64,000 nucleotides of DNA from Avidesulfovibrio sp964369685 (GTDB lineage: Bacteria > Desulfobacterota > Desulfovibrionia > Desulfovibrionales > Desulfovibrionaceae): positions 42,143 to 106,142 of the forward strand of contig CAYJFB010000006.1 of assembly GCA_964369685.1 (NCBI GenBank). Direction: 5' to 3'. Shown here piece by piece: positions 36,894 through 46,426 of the stretch (the first letter of the stretch is position 1; each line of letters starts with the position of its first letter). The notes beneath the pieces are model-generated. The model had not been told where the DNA came from, did not search any database, and worked only from the letters and a program-made list of their open reading frames with translations. A program made the translations under genes and the position numbers.

Positions 36894-39878
36894 TTATTCG
36901 GTATGTTGTTTTTCTTTAGCGCGGATTTGATCATCAATATTATATGTTTTGCCGACAGAAAACAACGGTTTGTTATTTTTATCATAAATAGTGCGATAGA
37001 CTATTTTATAGTGTTGTTTTTCACCATTTGGCAACACGAAGCGCACTTCTGTGGGTCTGTTGAGCCCCTTTTTCATGGCATCGGCAAACGCCATGAAGGC
37101 TTCAAGATCTTCTTCATAAACCATACCTGCATCAACAACGCTTGAGGGGAATGGTTCTCTTGTTGCGGGCAGTTGAAGAATTTCACGACCTTTTCCGAAG
37201 AATTGAATTTTTTCTGTTCTGTTGTCATAGGTCCAGAACCATTCTGCGGCAAATTCGGCAATAATTTTCAGCAATGTCTTGTCTGAGATGCGATTAAAGA
37301 AATATTCTTCGACCAAATTTTCTTGATTGTCATCAGCCAATTGAGGACGCAGATCACGAATAAAGCCGGCGATCAACGGATCACCTTCTTCACTGCAGAT
37401 GTTCAATTTGACCAACGCCACTTCTGTCGGCAATTCTTCACCAAATCGTGTGTAGTGCAACCAAGGAAAACACACATATCCATGATTACGGGCTTCATTG
37501 AGATAATAGAGTGCGCCTTCACTGGAATTTGTGCCGTCGGGTTGTTTTTCCGGTGCAAAGTTGAAAAAATTCTTTGTAAGCTCTGCTTTATTTTCTACTT
37601 CAAAGAGACGCACGGCTTGTTTATTACACGTGACGGTCGACCGTTTATAATTCAAAAGAGTCATGCAAAGGGGCATGGCATCAATCAATTCAGCCATCGC
37701 TTGCGAATCAAGTTGATATTCGATGGCGTTGGCAGACTCTGAAAAATCGATGGCAAAATTGTTTTGGTTTCTGTTTTCTTCGTAAGCACGCAAAAATTCA
37801 TTGATCGGCATCGGACGATAAAAATAATATCCTTGACCGTATGTACAACCATAATCTTGTAAACGATTTTTTTGTTCTTTTGTTTCAATGCCTTCTGCAA
37901 CACATGTGGAGGTACCGAGTTCTTTGATTGTTCTGATGATGTTTCTCACAAGCGTGCGATTTTGTGAGCTGACGGCAATATTATCAATGAGTCCTTTGTC
38001 AATTTTGACTTCACTGAATTCTGTTGTGGTGAGCATAAGCAAGTTGGAGTGTTTCGCACCAAAATCGTCCAATGAAATTTCAAAGCCGGCATCTTTAATA
38101 TTTTTGAGTTTTTCGTTAAAAAACTCAAAATCCATTTTATCAATACTTTCAGTGATTTCTATTTTTATGTACTCATGCGGCACTGCATATTTGGCACACG
38201 TTTTCACCACTTCGTCAATCAAATCATAGTAAATAAAGGTAACGCGAGAAAAATTGACAGAAATTTTAAGCGGACGCCCTTCATTAAGCAATTCTTGCAA
38301 AAGAATACACGCTTCTTCAAGCACAAAAAAATCAAGATGCCGAATGGTTCCTTCATTTTCATAAATGGGGATAAAGCGATCGGGCGGAATCAGTTTACCT
38401 GCACTGTTATGTTTTCTGATCAGTGCTTCGGCACCGGAAATTTTATGTGTATTCAGATTCACCTTCGGTTGCAGATAAATAGAAAAACATCCTGAACGGA
38501 TCTCATCTAAAAGAATTTCAACAGAATTGGCTCGCGATTGAATTTTATCGGTTGCTTTCGCTTTATAATAATTCTGTTTTTCGGCATACATGATTTCACC
38601 GGCTTGAGTCAGCCCTTGATGAATATCAATTTTTTTATCTTGCCACACGCCACCGACAGCAAAAGAAAACGCTTCTATCTTATTTTCTTCGCTTCGTAAT
38701 GTTTTAATCGTCGTTTCAAATACTTCCTGCGGAAGATTTTGACAAACGGCAATAAATTCATCGCCGGAAAGACGAAAGACATCGCCATTGATGTTTTTTG
38801 AAAGAAGCACAGCGACTTGTTTTAAGATAGAGTCTCCATATTCTTCACCGTAGAGTTCATTCATTTTTTTAAGGCCGTTTACGGTTGCATGAATAAGCCC
38901 CAGGGAGTGAAGTTTTGTCGGATCAAGTTCTTCCAAGCATGCGACATATTTATTTCTGTTATAGAGACCTGTAAGAAGATCGGTATAAGACAAAAATGCA
39001 AGTTGTTTCAGCGTCTTACGCTTTTTTATGTCATCAGCAATAAAAATAACTACGGAGTGCAAGAGGCTCAGGTCTGTTGCCATGCGTTGGGGGTTATCGA
39101 CGCCGATAAAAGACGTCAACACATCCTGTTCAAACAACGGAACCATCAATAAAGAGTGTGTATTGGTTTCTTGCATCAATGTATAGAAATGGGTATCAAG
39201 AATTTGTGCTGTTTCTATATTATAAATGGATAATTCTTTGTCTTCTTTGAAACGTTCAATGAGCGCGCTTTCGTTATCGAAAACAAATGTCGAGTTGGTG
39301 TTGATTGTTGATAATGATGTGTTTGCGCTCCATTCATAGGTGTTTTTTGCCATTGAAAGGCCGGCATTGACTTCAAACAGGTATGCCCGATCAGCTTTGT
39401 AATATTCTCCGACAATACCAAGCAAGTTCATAATCGCGTTATCTATGTCGGTATCTTCAATCAGAGTATGGATACATTTAATCAGCGTTTCTTCGAAGGA
39501 GAGTTTCTGAGTAAATATTTCAAGTTGTTCTCTTTGTCTTGAGGAGTCAAAACCGAAGGTCAGGCGTGCCGGTCTGCCGTCAACTTCGATCAATGTATCT
39601 ATATATGAATAATAACGTTTATTTTTTTCATTTTGCATTTCGCGCTGGATTTTTTTTCCAAAGCTCAAATCTTCGGTATTACAACTTTCGCAGATGGTGT
39701 CTCTGCCGTGCAACAACTCATAGCATGTTTTGTTTGTAAAAGGATCTTCGGGAGAACAATCAGAGAATTCTTTTGCTGTTCTATTGATATAAAGGAGCTT
39801 GTATGTCTCTATGTCTATGACATAGCACATAAAATCTTGGGTATCCATAGCAAAACTGGCAAGATCCTCATGTCTCAT
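36894..39878 (-). CDS. PAS-GAF-GGDEF-EAL-PAS c-di-GMP signalling protein
   Basis: Predicted 994 aa, no membrane segment. The order is: N-terminal PAS (CYVIDIETYKLLYINRTA, with CYELLHGRDTICESC), GAF (about 140-285), GGDEF (about 300-450), EAL (about 455-700), and two PAS-like regions to the end. The GGDEF signature reads SGDEF, so cyclase activity is uncertain. The EAL part keeps the key acids (AEALIR, KIEITES, LDDFGAKHSN, VKIDKGLID, VAEGIETKEQ), so it is probably an active c-di-GMP phosphodiesterase. PAS domains after EAL are uncommon. Output target unknown. Confidence 0.9.
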   Translation of the reverse strand: MRHEDLASFAMDTQDFMCYVIDIETYKLLYINRTAKEFSDCSPEDPFTNKTCYELLHGRDTICESCNTEDLSFGKKIQREMQNEKNKRYYSYIDTLIEVDGRPARLTFGFDSSRQREQLEIFTQKLSFEETLIKCIHTLIEDTDIDNAIMNLLGIVGEYYKADRAYLFEVNAGLSMAKNTYEWSANTSLSTINTNSTFVFDNESALIERFKEDKELSIYNIETAQILDTHFYTLMQETNTHSLLMVPLFEQDVLTSFIGVDNPQRMATDLSLLHSVVIFIADDIKKRKTLKQLAFLSYTDLLTGLYNRNKYVACLEELDPTKLHSLGLIHATVNGLKKMNELYGEEYGDSILKQVAVLLSKNINGDVFRLSGDEFIAVCQNLPQEVFETTIKTLRSEENKIEAFSFAVGGVWQDKKIDIHQGLTQAGEIMYAEKQNYYKAKATDKIQSRANSVEILLDEIRSGCFSIYLQPKVNLNTHKISGAEALIRKHNSAGKLIPPDRFIPIYENEGTIRHLDFFVLEEACILLQELLNEGRPLKISVNFSRVTFIYYDLIDEVVKTCAKYAVPHEYIKIEITESIDKMDFEFFNEKLKNIKDAGFEISLDDFGAKHSNLLMLTTTEFSEVKIDKGLIDNIAVSSQNRTLVRNIIRTIKELGTSTCVAEGIETKEQKNRLQDYGCTYGQGYYFYRPMPINEFLRAYEENRNQNNFAIDFSESANAIEYQLDSQAMAELIDAMPLCMTLLNYKRSTVTCNKQAVRLFEVENKAELTKNFFNFAPEKQPDGTNSSEGALYYLNEARNHGYVCFPWLHYTRFGEELPTEVALVKLNICSEEGDPLIAGFIRDLRPQLADDNQENLVEEYFFNRISDKTLLKIIAEFAAEWFWTYDNRTEKIQFFGKGREILQLPATREPFPSSVVDAGMVYEEDLEAFMAFADAMKKGLNRPTEVRFVLPNGEKQHYKIVYRTIYDKNNKPLFSVGKTYNIDDQIRAKEKQHTE

Positions 39879-40250
39879 CGATCGACTCCTTCAAACACGA
39901 ACAATGATCGTTCACGCATAACACATCGTTTAAAACAGTTATAATTCGCTCTTCTTTTGTCTATCATGTATATCTTGTATTGAAATTGAATATGTTGCTT
40001 TTTTTAGGATTGTTCAGGCATATATCATTCAATGATTTTTGTATCGTGTAGTGAAAAGGAGTCCTTGTCAAGCCACCTCTTATCCATAGGCACAACAGTT
40101 GTATAAAAAATAGATTGTTTCAACACAAAAAAATCACTTTACACTATGGAATCAAACGTATTTTTATATCTTTTTTTTATATCTTTTTTAACATATCATA
40201 TCAATTCATAACAGTTTTTTTTTGCTTTGACAACGACGAAATGAAAACAT
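39879..40250. other. AT-rich intergenic stretch upstream of the GGDEF-EAL gene
   Basis: It contains T-rich direct repeats (ATATCTTTTTT units near 40165-40190) but no gene or clear promoter. The tRNA-Lys terminator begins at its right edge. Confidence 0.4.
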
Positions 40251-40286
40251 AAAAAAAGCGTAAATCGTATTTTGACGATTTACGCT
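40251..40286 (-). terminator. Strong terminator of the tRNA-Lys transcript
   Basis: An 11-bp perfect stem (AGCGTAAATCG with its complement) is followed by seven T on the minus strand. Confidence 0.88.
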
Positions 40287-40390
40287 GATTGTATAATAAA
40301 AACGTGGGGACAGGCTTTGTACAGGAGGAAGAGAAGTCCTGTCCCCAAAGGAAAGCAAAACAGAGAGACTTCACGTCTCATCAAACATTT
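40287..40390 (-). ncRNA. Possible structured small RNA downstream of tRNA-Lys
   Basis: Between the tRNA 3' end and the terminator, the minus strand folds as a small hairpin (GAGAC/GTCTC, 40365-40379) and a 9-bp GC-rich hairpin (GGGGACAGG with CCTGTCCCC, 40306-40346). The 23-nt loop of the second contains CTTCCTCCTG, complementary to Shine-Dalgarno sequences. No protein frame is credible here. It would be co-transcribed with the tRNA and released by processing. This is inference from structure only. Confidence 0.4.
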
Positions 40391-40466
<76 letters not shown>

Positions 40467-40498
40467 GCAGAGTGTATTGCAGAACAACACAGAGTTTA

Positions 40499-40527
40499 TT
40501 GATAAGTAATAATCATGTTTTTGTCAA
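40499..40527 (-). promoter_or_regulatory. Sigma-70 promoter of tRNA-Lys
   Basis: Minus strand TTGACA and TATCAA are separated by 17 bp, about 33 bp before the tRNA 5' end. Confidence 0.7.
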
Positions 40528-40613
40528 GACTTTGGTTTCGATTTATTTGTAAAATGGCTATAAAAGTGTTCTGTTTGCTGGCGATAGTTGATTTATCAAG
40601 GTAAACATTTTGG

Positions 40614-41834
40614 TTATTTTTCGTCTTGCCATTGCACACCACCATATGATGTTTCTTTTTTTCTTGACTGTGGAAATTGTAAATTTTCAATATCAACGGT
40701 ACAAGGCAATGTCGAAACGGCTTGTTCAATGTGTAAATGACGATGCAAAGACAAATCGACAAAGCGCGGCCGGCTTAACGGTTTGCCTTCGGGATCGACC
40801 AAAAGAACCATTCGCGGGCGTTGTTGATCTTCGATATTTTTTTCAAGTATCATTCCATAATACATATTTTTAAGCCGCACAAAACAACCGGGAGGGTACA
40901 CACCAATCGCACTGATAAAAGCCTCAAAAAAGCCGGGGACATAATGTGTATCACGGTCTTTATGCATGATACACAAAGCCTCTGTGGCTGAGAACGGTTT
41001 TTTATAAGGACGCGCACTTGTTAACGCATCATACACATCCGCCACGGCAACAATGCTACCGGCAAGGCTGATTTTATCCACGGTTTTTCCCATGGGGTAG
41101 CCGCTGCCATCGGGGCGCTCGTGGTGATCCAGGGCGCCATCGAGGGCTTCTTTTGGCAAGTTGGGATAATGTCCCAAAAAAACTCGTCCCATGGAAGGAT
41201 GTCCGCGCATAACATCCATATCTGCGTCACTGAGTTTACCGGGAAAATCAAGAATCTCTTCGGGAATAAACAGTTTACCGAAGTCATGGAAAAAGCCGGC
41301 CATGGCAAAGAGCGGTAAACGGCTTTCACAAATACCCAATGTCCGTGCCAATACGGCCGTATACAGTGAAACATTCACACTGTGTGTATAGGTATATTCA
41401 CTTTTATTAAACATTTTTGCCGCACAAAACATGGTGTTTTGATTACGCCCCAAGCTGTCTGTCATTTCTCGAAACATAGAGGTGTATTGTGTAATATTGA
41501 CATCTTTATGTGTTCGGATTTGCTCATGAAGTATGTGCGCCACTTCCAGGCTTTGCGAATACAATTTTTTGGCGACCGCTTGTTCTTCGGCAAAGTCAAC
41601 GTGTTCCGGAGGAAGCAGATCATCTTTTTTTAAATATATTTCCGGATATGGTGTATAACGCTCATCATCGACTTGCGCTTCTGTAAATCCTTTATCCAAT
41701 AAAGTAGGAACTTCTGCAGGCGAAAGAATATATCCCTCAAGAGTATAATGAGGAGGGGTCATCGGAAGGCCCTTTTTTGTATCTACAATATACATTCCTT
41801 TTCTGAGATCTTGAACAGCTATCTGGCGAATCAT
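40614..41834 (-). CDS. HD-GYP domain c-di-GMP phosphodiesterase
   Basis: Predicted 406 aa. The N-terminal DUF3391-type domain (IRQIAVQDLRKGMYI) precedes an HD-GYP domain with HSVNVSLYTAVLA, FFHDFGKLFIP (the HD pair), HPSMGR, DHHERPDGSGYP (GYP motif) and VADVYDALTSARPYK. These residues bind the metals that hydrolyse c-di-GMP. GGAG lies about 8 nt before MIRQIAV, favouring this start over two upstream methionines. It is near, but not co-transcribed with, the GGDEF-EAL gene. Confidence 0.93.
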   Translation of the reverse strand: MIRQIAVQDLRKGMYIVDTKKGLPMTPPHYTLEGYILSPAEVPTLLDKGFTEAQVDDERYTPYPEIYLKKDDLLPPEHVDFAEEQAVAKKLYSQSLEVAHILHEQIRTHKDVNITQYTSMFREMTDSLGRNQNTMFCAAKMFNKSEYTYTHSVNVSLYTAVLARTLGICESRLPLFAMAGFFHDFGKLFIPEEILDFPGKLSDADMDVMRGHPSMGRVFLGHYPNLPKEALDGALDHHERPDGSGYPMGKTVDKISLAGSIVAVADVYDALTSARPYKKPFSATEALCIMHKDRDTHYVPGFFEAFISAIGVYPPGCFVRLKNMYYGMILEKNIEDQQRPRMVLLVDPEGKPLSRPRFVDLSLHRHLHIEQAVSTLPCTVDIENLQFPQSRKKETSYGGVQWQDEK

Positions 41835-42039
41835 GCCATGCTCCATCGAATACAAAAGCATTTTTGTAAAAAAGGTTATTACGAGATGTTTTTATGACCA
41901 CTGGCGGATTTTTTAATCATATGAATTTTTATTTTTGTGTCAAGGTTACCGTATGGTCTTTGATTGACGGCACGATAGAAACTTTGGTAAAATCTTCTTT
42001 TTAGACAGAATCGTTGCTACAACTCGGAGATGTTCAGTT

Positions 42040-42723
42040 ATGAAAACAGCTTCTTTGATTTTTTTCACTCTTGCCCTAAGTATGGGGCTGGCTACGGGAT
42101 GTGCGGCTGACAGTGCCGAAAAAAAACAGTTGGCTAATTTACAGCTTGAACAAGTGTTGCTCAATCATCGTCTGCAACTACAAGAAACTGAACTGGAAGC
42201 GTTACGCGCTCAAGTTCAAGCTGAAACCGTCGGAAACACGATTGCTCAAAAACAAACCGTAACAACACCGCGTAAATCAAATATACAACATATTGCTACA
42301 AACGCCAAGTCTGTTTCTCCTGTCTCGGCGCAAAAAACAACGCCAAGTACCAAACCCGAACAACGAGCCTATCAACAAGCTCTGCAAACGTATGAAAATT
42401 ATAAATATGCTCAGGCTATTACACTCTTTGACTCGTTTATGCAACAATATCCGCAAAGCAAGCTCATGCCCAACGCGCTCTATTGGAAAGGTGAATCCCT
42501 CTATGCCTTGGGTAACTACGCCGACGCCTTGTTTATGTTTAAAGAGGTGACCACTCGTTTTCCCAAAAGTGCAAAAGCCCCGGACGCATTGTTGAAAAGC
42601 GCGTTAAGCTATAAACGACTCGGCGACACCGCAAATGCACACCTTCATACACAAATCCTCGGTGAAGACTTTCCCAATTCAACCGCCTTTAAACTCAGTA
42701 AAAACTTGGGACTTGGCAACTGA
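42040..42723 (+). CDS. ybgF: YbgF/CpoB-like TPR lipoprotein
   Basis: Predicted 227 aa. A lipoprotein-type signal ends near ATGCAA. A short coiled coil (about 30-65) is followed by a basic linker and TPR repeats (QALQTYENYKYAQAITLFDS, YWKGESLYALGNYADAL, ALLKSALSYKRLGD), the CpoB layout. In other bacteria it links Tol-Pal and peptidoglycan synthesis during division. No tol/pal genes are adjacent; dprA starts 4 bp after the stop and is probably co-transcribed. Confidence 0.82.
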   Translation: MKTASLIFFTLALSMGLATGCAADSAEKKQLANLQLEQVLLNHRLQLQETELEALRAQVQAETVGNTIAQKQTVTTPRKSNIQHIATNAKSVSPVSAQKTTPSTKPEQRAYQQALQTYENYKYAQAITLFDSFMQQYPQSKLMPNALYWKGESLYALGNYADALFMFKEVTTRFPKSAKAPDALLKSALSYKRLGDTANAHLHTQILGEDFPNSTAFKLSKNLGLGN

Positions 42724-42727
42724 ACCC

Positions 42728-43996
42728 ATGTCATTCATTCTTGACTCGCTTGACGAAGACGGACGTAAAGAACTCTGGGCAAGCATGGCTTTGCGACATT
42801 GCTCGGGACTTGGTGCACGCGGTATTCGACGACTCCTTGAGGAATATGGTTCGGCGTATGTCGCCTTTTGTGATGTGGATTCATGGACTTGTTACGGTAT
42901 TTCAAACAAGGTCATACAAAACATTCGCAACGAACTGTGGCGTGATGCGGCCTTGCAAGAATGGGCCAAAGCGTGTGTCTTGCGCGGCGACGTCTTATTG
43001 TGGACAGATCCTCGATATCCCCTAGCCTTACGTGAGCTTCCCGACGCACCGTGTTTTCTTTATGTTCGTGGGGATCTTTCGTTATTATACAACCCTACAG
43101 TGGCCATTGTCGGTATGCGTCAATGTACGCCCAAAGGCATCAAACAAACAGAACGCCTTGCAGGCGCGCTCGCTGCGGCAGGCATCACCGTTATTTCCGG
43201 ACTGGCAAAAGGCATTGACACAGCGGCTCACAACGCGGCAATCGACCTACCCGGCGGCACGATTGCCGTTTTGGGCACGGGATTAGACGTACCGTATCCT
43301 CACAATAATACAGATTTATATCAACGTATTGCCGGACAAGGCCTTTTGATCAGCGAAAACCCACCGGGCACAACAGCAAATCCACGTTGTTTTCCAATCC
43401 GCAATCGCTTGATTAGCGGTTTGTCTCTTGGTGTTTTGGTTGTTCAAGCTGCACAACGCAGTGGCAGTTTGATTACGGCGCGCTGTGCATTGGAGCAAAA
43501 TCGTGCCGTATATGCTGTCGGAGGTGACATTGATGACACGTTATCACATGGTTGTCAGGAATTAATCCGCCAAGGAGCACAGGTTATCTTTTCTGCAGAC
43601 GATATTTTACAGGATTTGGCCGTCTTGTTACGTCAAGATGCAAGTTTCGGTATCTTTCCGTCAGAACCGCCTCTGAGCCTGACCCCGCAAGCCTTTTCAA
43701 CACGACATGCACAGCCTTCCACAGTAAAAAAACACAAGATACACACGCATGTTCCTTTACCCCCCCATAGCGATACATCATTACATCCCACACACACACC
43801 AAAGCCTGTCGCCCAACACACACTCAATGCCGTTGCAGAACAATTGCTGGCCGCACTGCGCACGCAAGCATGTACTGTCGATACGCTGTGCGATACATTG
43901 GATCTTTCGGCGGCGGTTGTCAGTGCCGAATTAACAGTGCTTGAGGTGAAAGGATACATACGTCGTCTGCCGGACACACGCTATGAATGTCTTTAA
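42728..43996 (+). CDS. dprA: DNA processing protein DprA
   Basis: Predicted 422 aa. The N-terminal helix-hairpin region (LRHCSGLGARGIRRLLEEYG) is followed by the Rossmann-like DprA core (VAIVGMRQCTPKG, ISGLAKGIDTAAHNAAI, GTIAVLGTGLDVPYPHNN, ENPPGTTANPRCFPIRNRLI, QRSGSLITARCALEQ) and a C-terminal winged helix after a Pro/His/Thr-rich linker. It loads RecA on incoming single-stranded DNA in transformation. It converges with the phage terminase gene 52 bp away, which marks the phage module boundary. Confidence 0.95.
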   Translation: MSFILDSLDEDGRKELWASMALRHCSGLGARGIRRLLEEYGSAYVAFCDVDSWTCYGISNKVIQNIRNELWRDAALQEWAKACVLRGDVLLWTDPRYPLALRELPDAPCFLYVRGDLSLLYNPTVAIVGMRQCTPKGIKQTERLAGALAAAGITVISGLAKGIDTAAHNAAIDLPGGTIAVLGTGLDVPYPHNNTDLYQRIAGQGLLISENPPGTTANPRCFPIRNRLISGLSLGVLVVQAAQRSGSLITARCALEQNRAVYAVGGDIDDTLSHGCQELIRQGAQVIFSADDILQDLAVLLRQDASFGIFPSEPPLSLTPQAFSTRHAQPSTVKKHKIHTHVPLPPHSDTSLHPTHTPKPVAQHTLNAVAEQLLAALRTQACTVDTLCDTLDLSAAVVSAELTVLEVKGYIRRLPDTRYECL

Positions 43997-44047
43997 TTTT
44001 TTCTCGCCCCCGCCGATATTGTCTTTTTGACTTATATCTATGATGTA

Positions 44048-45745
44048 TTATTTGGTTTGAATACCTGAAAACGTGAAGCGCATTGTGGGTGATGTTTGTA
44101 ACGAAAGAGGATTTTTTGTTGCTTGCATTTCTGTATGCAGCTGTTCAAGGCGGCGTGTTTCCATGCGGCGATCGGCATCGGTATCCATGTGTTCGCTCCA
44201 ATAGGACACAGCCATAGCCAAGCAATCCAAACGGTCATCATGAATGAGACTGCCCTTTACCCGTGTGATACACCGTAGTTGATGCAATAAACGGCGTGCA
44301 AGGGGAGCGTTTAAATCCTCAATGACAACTGATTTTGCAAGAATCAATCGGTGTTGATTGAGTACGGGTTCAAGAGTATCAATCATTCTTGCTTCCTTTT
44401 GTGTGGTGTGACGGCGTTCTATGAGTTGAATTGGATGGTGACGCGCAAAATGTGGGCTGAGTAAACGCAAAAACATTCCATCACCAAAATTCGCTTCCAC
44501 AACCGCAACCTGTACCCCCTCACGCGCGGCCAAGGTTGCCAACGCCTCCAAAGTGCTCTCTTCATACCCACCTTGAGCAGCGAAAAGTGCCGTTAGATAC
44601 AAATAACCATTCAGCATTTTTACCACACACGCCGCGGTTTCGTCGTTTCCGCGCCCTGATGGATCGATGGCCAAAACCGCACCGCTATAAGGAACCTTGT
44701 CACCGACACACGAAGACGGTTGTAACAATATCTCTCCACCAAACTCGCTTGGATCCCACATTGACAATTCAAGTGGCGGTGCTGTGGCGTTCCAAAGGAC
44801 TTTTTCCGGTGCGTTATGCGTGTCTGTCTCCATCACCATCAAATCATTGAGTCGTAAAGGTCGTTTTTCAGCGTCGGACAACCGTGTATCAAGCATGAAC
44901 TGCAATTGAAAACCCGATCGCCCGTATGATTTTTCACGTTCGAGCAACTCATTGTCGCTAAACCGCGTCGGATCAAGGCTGTTGCCAACACAACCTGCAT
45001 CGGTAAGCACTTGCTGACGAATGCTCGGTGCCAAATGTTCACAGGTCTTCGCTTGTTCAAGATTCGGAAAACGTGCAGGCCAAAGTCGCAAGGCATAACC
45101 GCGCATAGACAGCGTGGTGTACAGACTGTTTTCTGTTTGCGGCGTGCCAAGATAGGTGATCAATCCGTTCGGCTTGATAATGGCATCAAACTCTTTGACC
45201 GTTTCAAGCAATTTGACATGCAACACCTGAGACAACGCATTGGCAGGAATCTCTATATCATCAGCAATGATCTCATCGGCACGGCTCCCCGTCAGCTGCG
45301 AGCCGATACCTCGTGAAGCGACTGAAGGCGCGTGATCGGCACGTGCAGGCCCCACATCAAAACTTGAAGCCGAACTACGCTGCCCACGCCGTGGTATCAA
45401 ACAACGCAACAACGGTAATTCTTTGAGTACATGTAAAGTAAATTGTGTAAAATGATTGGCTCTTTCTCGTCCTGCGGAGACGACCAAAAACGTTCTGCTC
45501 GGTGTCTGTCGTAAACGCCACAACACATACGCAGAGGTGATCCACGATTTACCTACACCACGAAACGCACACACAATTTTTCTCCGCGGCCCCGTTTGTA
45601 AATAGTGCGCAATGTCAAATTGTACGGGAGTCGGATCAGGTAAACCAAGCGCACGCCAGGTAAATGCCAAAAAAACACGAAAATCTTCCAGTGGCTTAGG
45701 AAGTGGAGCAATGGATTTCTGTTTATGAAAGGTGCATTTATTCAT
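44048..45745 (-). CDS. terL: T7-like phage terminase large subunit
   Basis: Predicted 565 aa, similar in plan to T7 gp19. The ATPase part has Walker A at residues 60-68 (AFRGVGKSW), Walker B (DEIIADDIEIP) and motif III (LITYLGTPQ). The C-terminal RNase H-like nuclease has AIDPSGRGNDE, VVEANFGDGMF and HDDRLDCLAMAV. It cuts and pumps DNA into the prohead. It overlaps terS by 4 bp and is the last gene of the late module. Confidence 0.93.
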   Translation of the reverse strand: MNKCTFHKQKSIAPLPKPLEDFRVFLAFTWRALGLPDPTPVQFDIAHYLQTGPRRKIVCAFRGVGKSWITSAYVLWRLRQTPSRTFLVVSAGRERANHFTQFTLHVLKELPLLRCLIPRRGQRSSASSFDVGPARADHAPSVASRGIGSQLTGSRADEIIADDIEIPANALSQVLHVKLLETVKEFDAIIKPNGLITYLGTPQTENSLYTTLSMRGYALRLWPARFPNLEQAKTCEHLAPSIRQQVLTDAGCVGNSLDPTRFSDNELLEREKSYGRSGFQLQFMLDTRLSDAEKRPLRLNDLMVMETDTHNAPEKVLWNATAPPLELSMWDPSEFGGEILLQPSSCVGDKVPYSGAVLAIDPSGRGNDETAACVVKMLNGYLYLTALFAAQGGYEESTLEALATLAAREGVQVAVVEANFGDGMFLRLLSPHFARHHPIQLIERRHTTQKEARMIDTLEPVLNQHRLILAKSVVIEDLNAPLARRLLHQLRCITRVKGSLIHDDRLDCLAMAVSYWSEHMDTDADRRMETRRLEQLHTEMQATKNPLSLQTSPTMRFTFSGIQTK

Positions 45746-46086
45746 GTTTCATCTCCATAATCATCAGAAAATACAGGTAAATCATGAAATAACGCCTCGT
45801 GTTCCTCAGCATCAAAACGCAAGACAATACCGTTATCTTTCAATAAATAGCGGATCACATTGAGTTCTGATGCCGAAAAAACACCGCTCTGCAATTTTTC
45901 ACGCAATGTCTGAACAAGTTCGCCGTGCAACGCCTCAAGATCAGCTCGCAAAGCCATGCCTTCAAGACTGCCTGAACGACTTGCGCCGTCTTTATCTATA
46001 TTTTCTAAGCGATTGACGCCGTTTTCGGCCATACCGCCTAAGCGATTGACATTGACACCTTTTCCGGTCGTTGAGTCCTTATGCAT
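45742..46086 (-). CDS. terS: Phage terminase small subunit (T7 gp18-like)
   Basis: Predicted 114 aa. After an Asn/Gly-rich start, residues 45-95 (ALHGELVQTLREKLQSGVFS, SELNVIRYLLKDNGI) match DNA-recognition subunits of T7-like podoviruses. Immediate overlap with terL supports the call. AGGGGGTG lies before the ATG. Confidence 0.85.
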   Translation of the reverse strand: MHKDSTTGKGVNVNRLGGMAENGVNRLENIDKDGASRSGSLEGMALRADLEALHGELVQTLREKLQSGVFSASELNVIRYLLKDNGIVLRFDAEEHEALFHDLPVFSDDYGDET

Positions 46087-46092
46087 TCTTTT

Positions 46093-46413
46093 TCACCCCC
46101 TATACAAAGCCAAACCCGCCATGGCTGACGAAAACAACGCCCAAATCAATCGTTCGTTGACAAGCCCCCGTCCTTTGTGCATGGCGTTGTTCAATTCCAA
46201 GTCATGGATACGCGTTTCTAGGGTTTGAAGACTATACCGCGTTGCCACAACTTGTTCTTCCAAAACAGCCTTGGCTGTGAGCAGATCTTTCATATCGTGC
46301 ACACTGTCTTTAATATCGAGTACGGCCGCTTTGAGCAGTGAAATGTCACTTTCGTAGACGCAACCGTGAGAACAAGGTTGTTGAACAGACGAGCGAAGCA
46401 GCGTTGCCGACAT
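46093..46413 (-). CDS. Phage small membrane protein with coiled coil (XhlA-like)
   Basis: Predicted 106 aa. A coiled coil (about 35-80, LEEQVVATRYSLQTLETRI) leads to a C-terminal membrane helix (LIWALFSSAMAGLALY). This is the plan of haemolysin XhlA and of holin-associated or spanin-like proteins. Its place just before terS corresponds to T7 gene 17.5-18.5 lysis genes. GGGAGG precedes the ATG; a TTG one codon earlier is possible. Confidence 0.6.
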   Translation of the reverse strand: MSATLLRSSVQQPCSHGCVYESDISLLKAAVLDIKDSVHDMKDLLTAKAVLEEQVVATRYSLQTLETRIHDLELNNAMHKGRGLVNERLIWALFSSAMAGLALYRG

Positions 46414-46426
46414 CAAACACCTCCCA

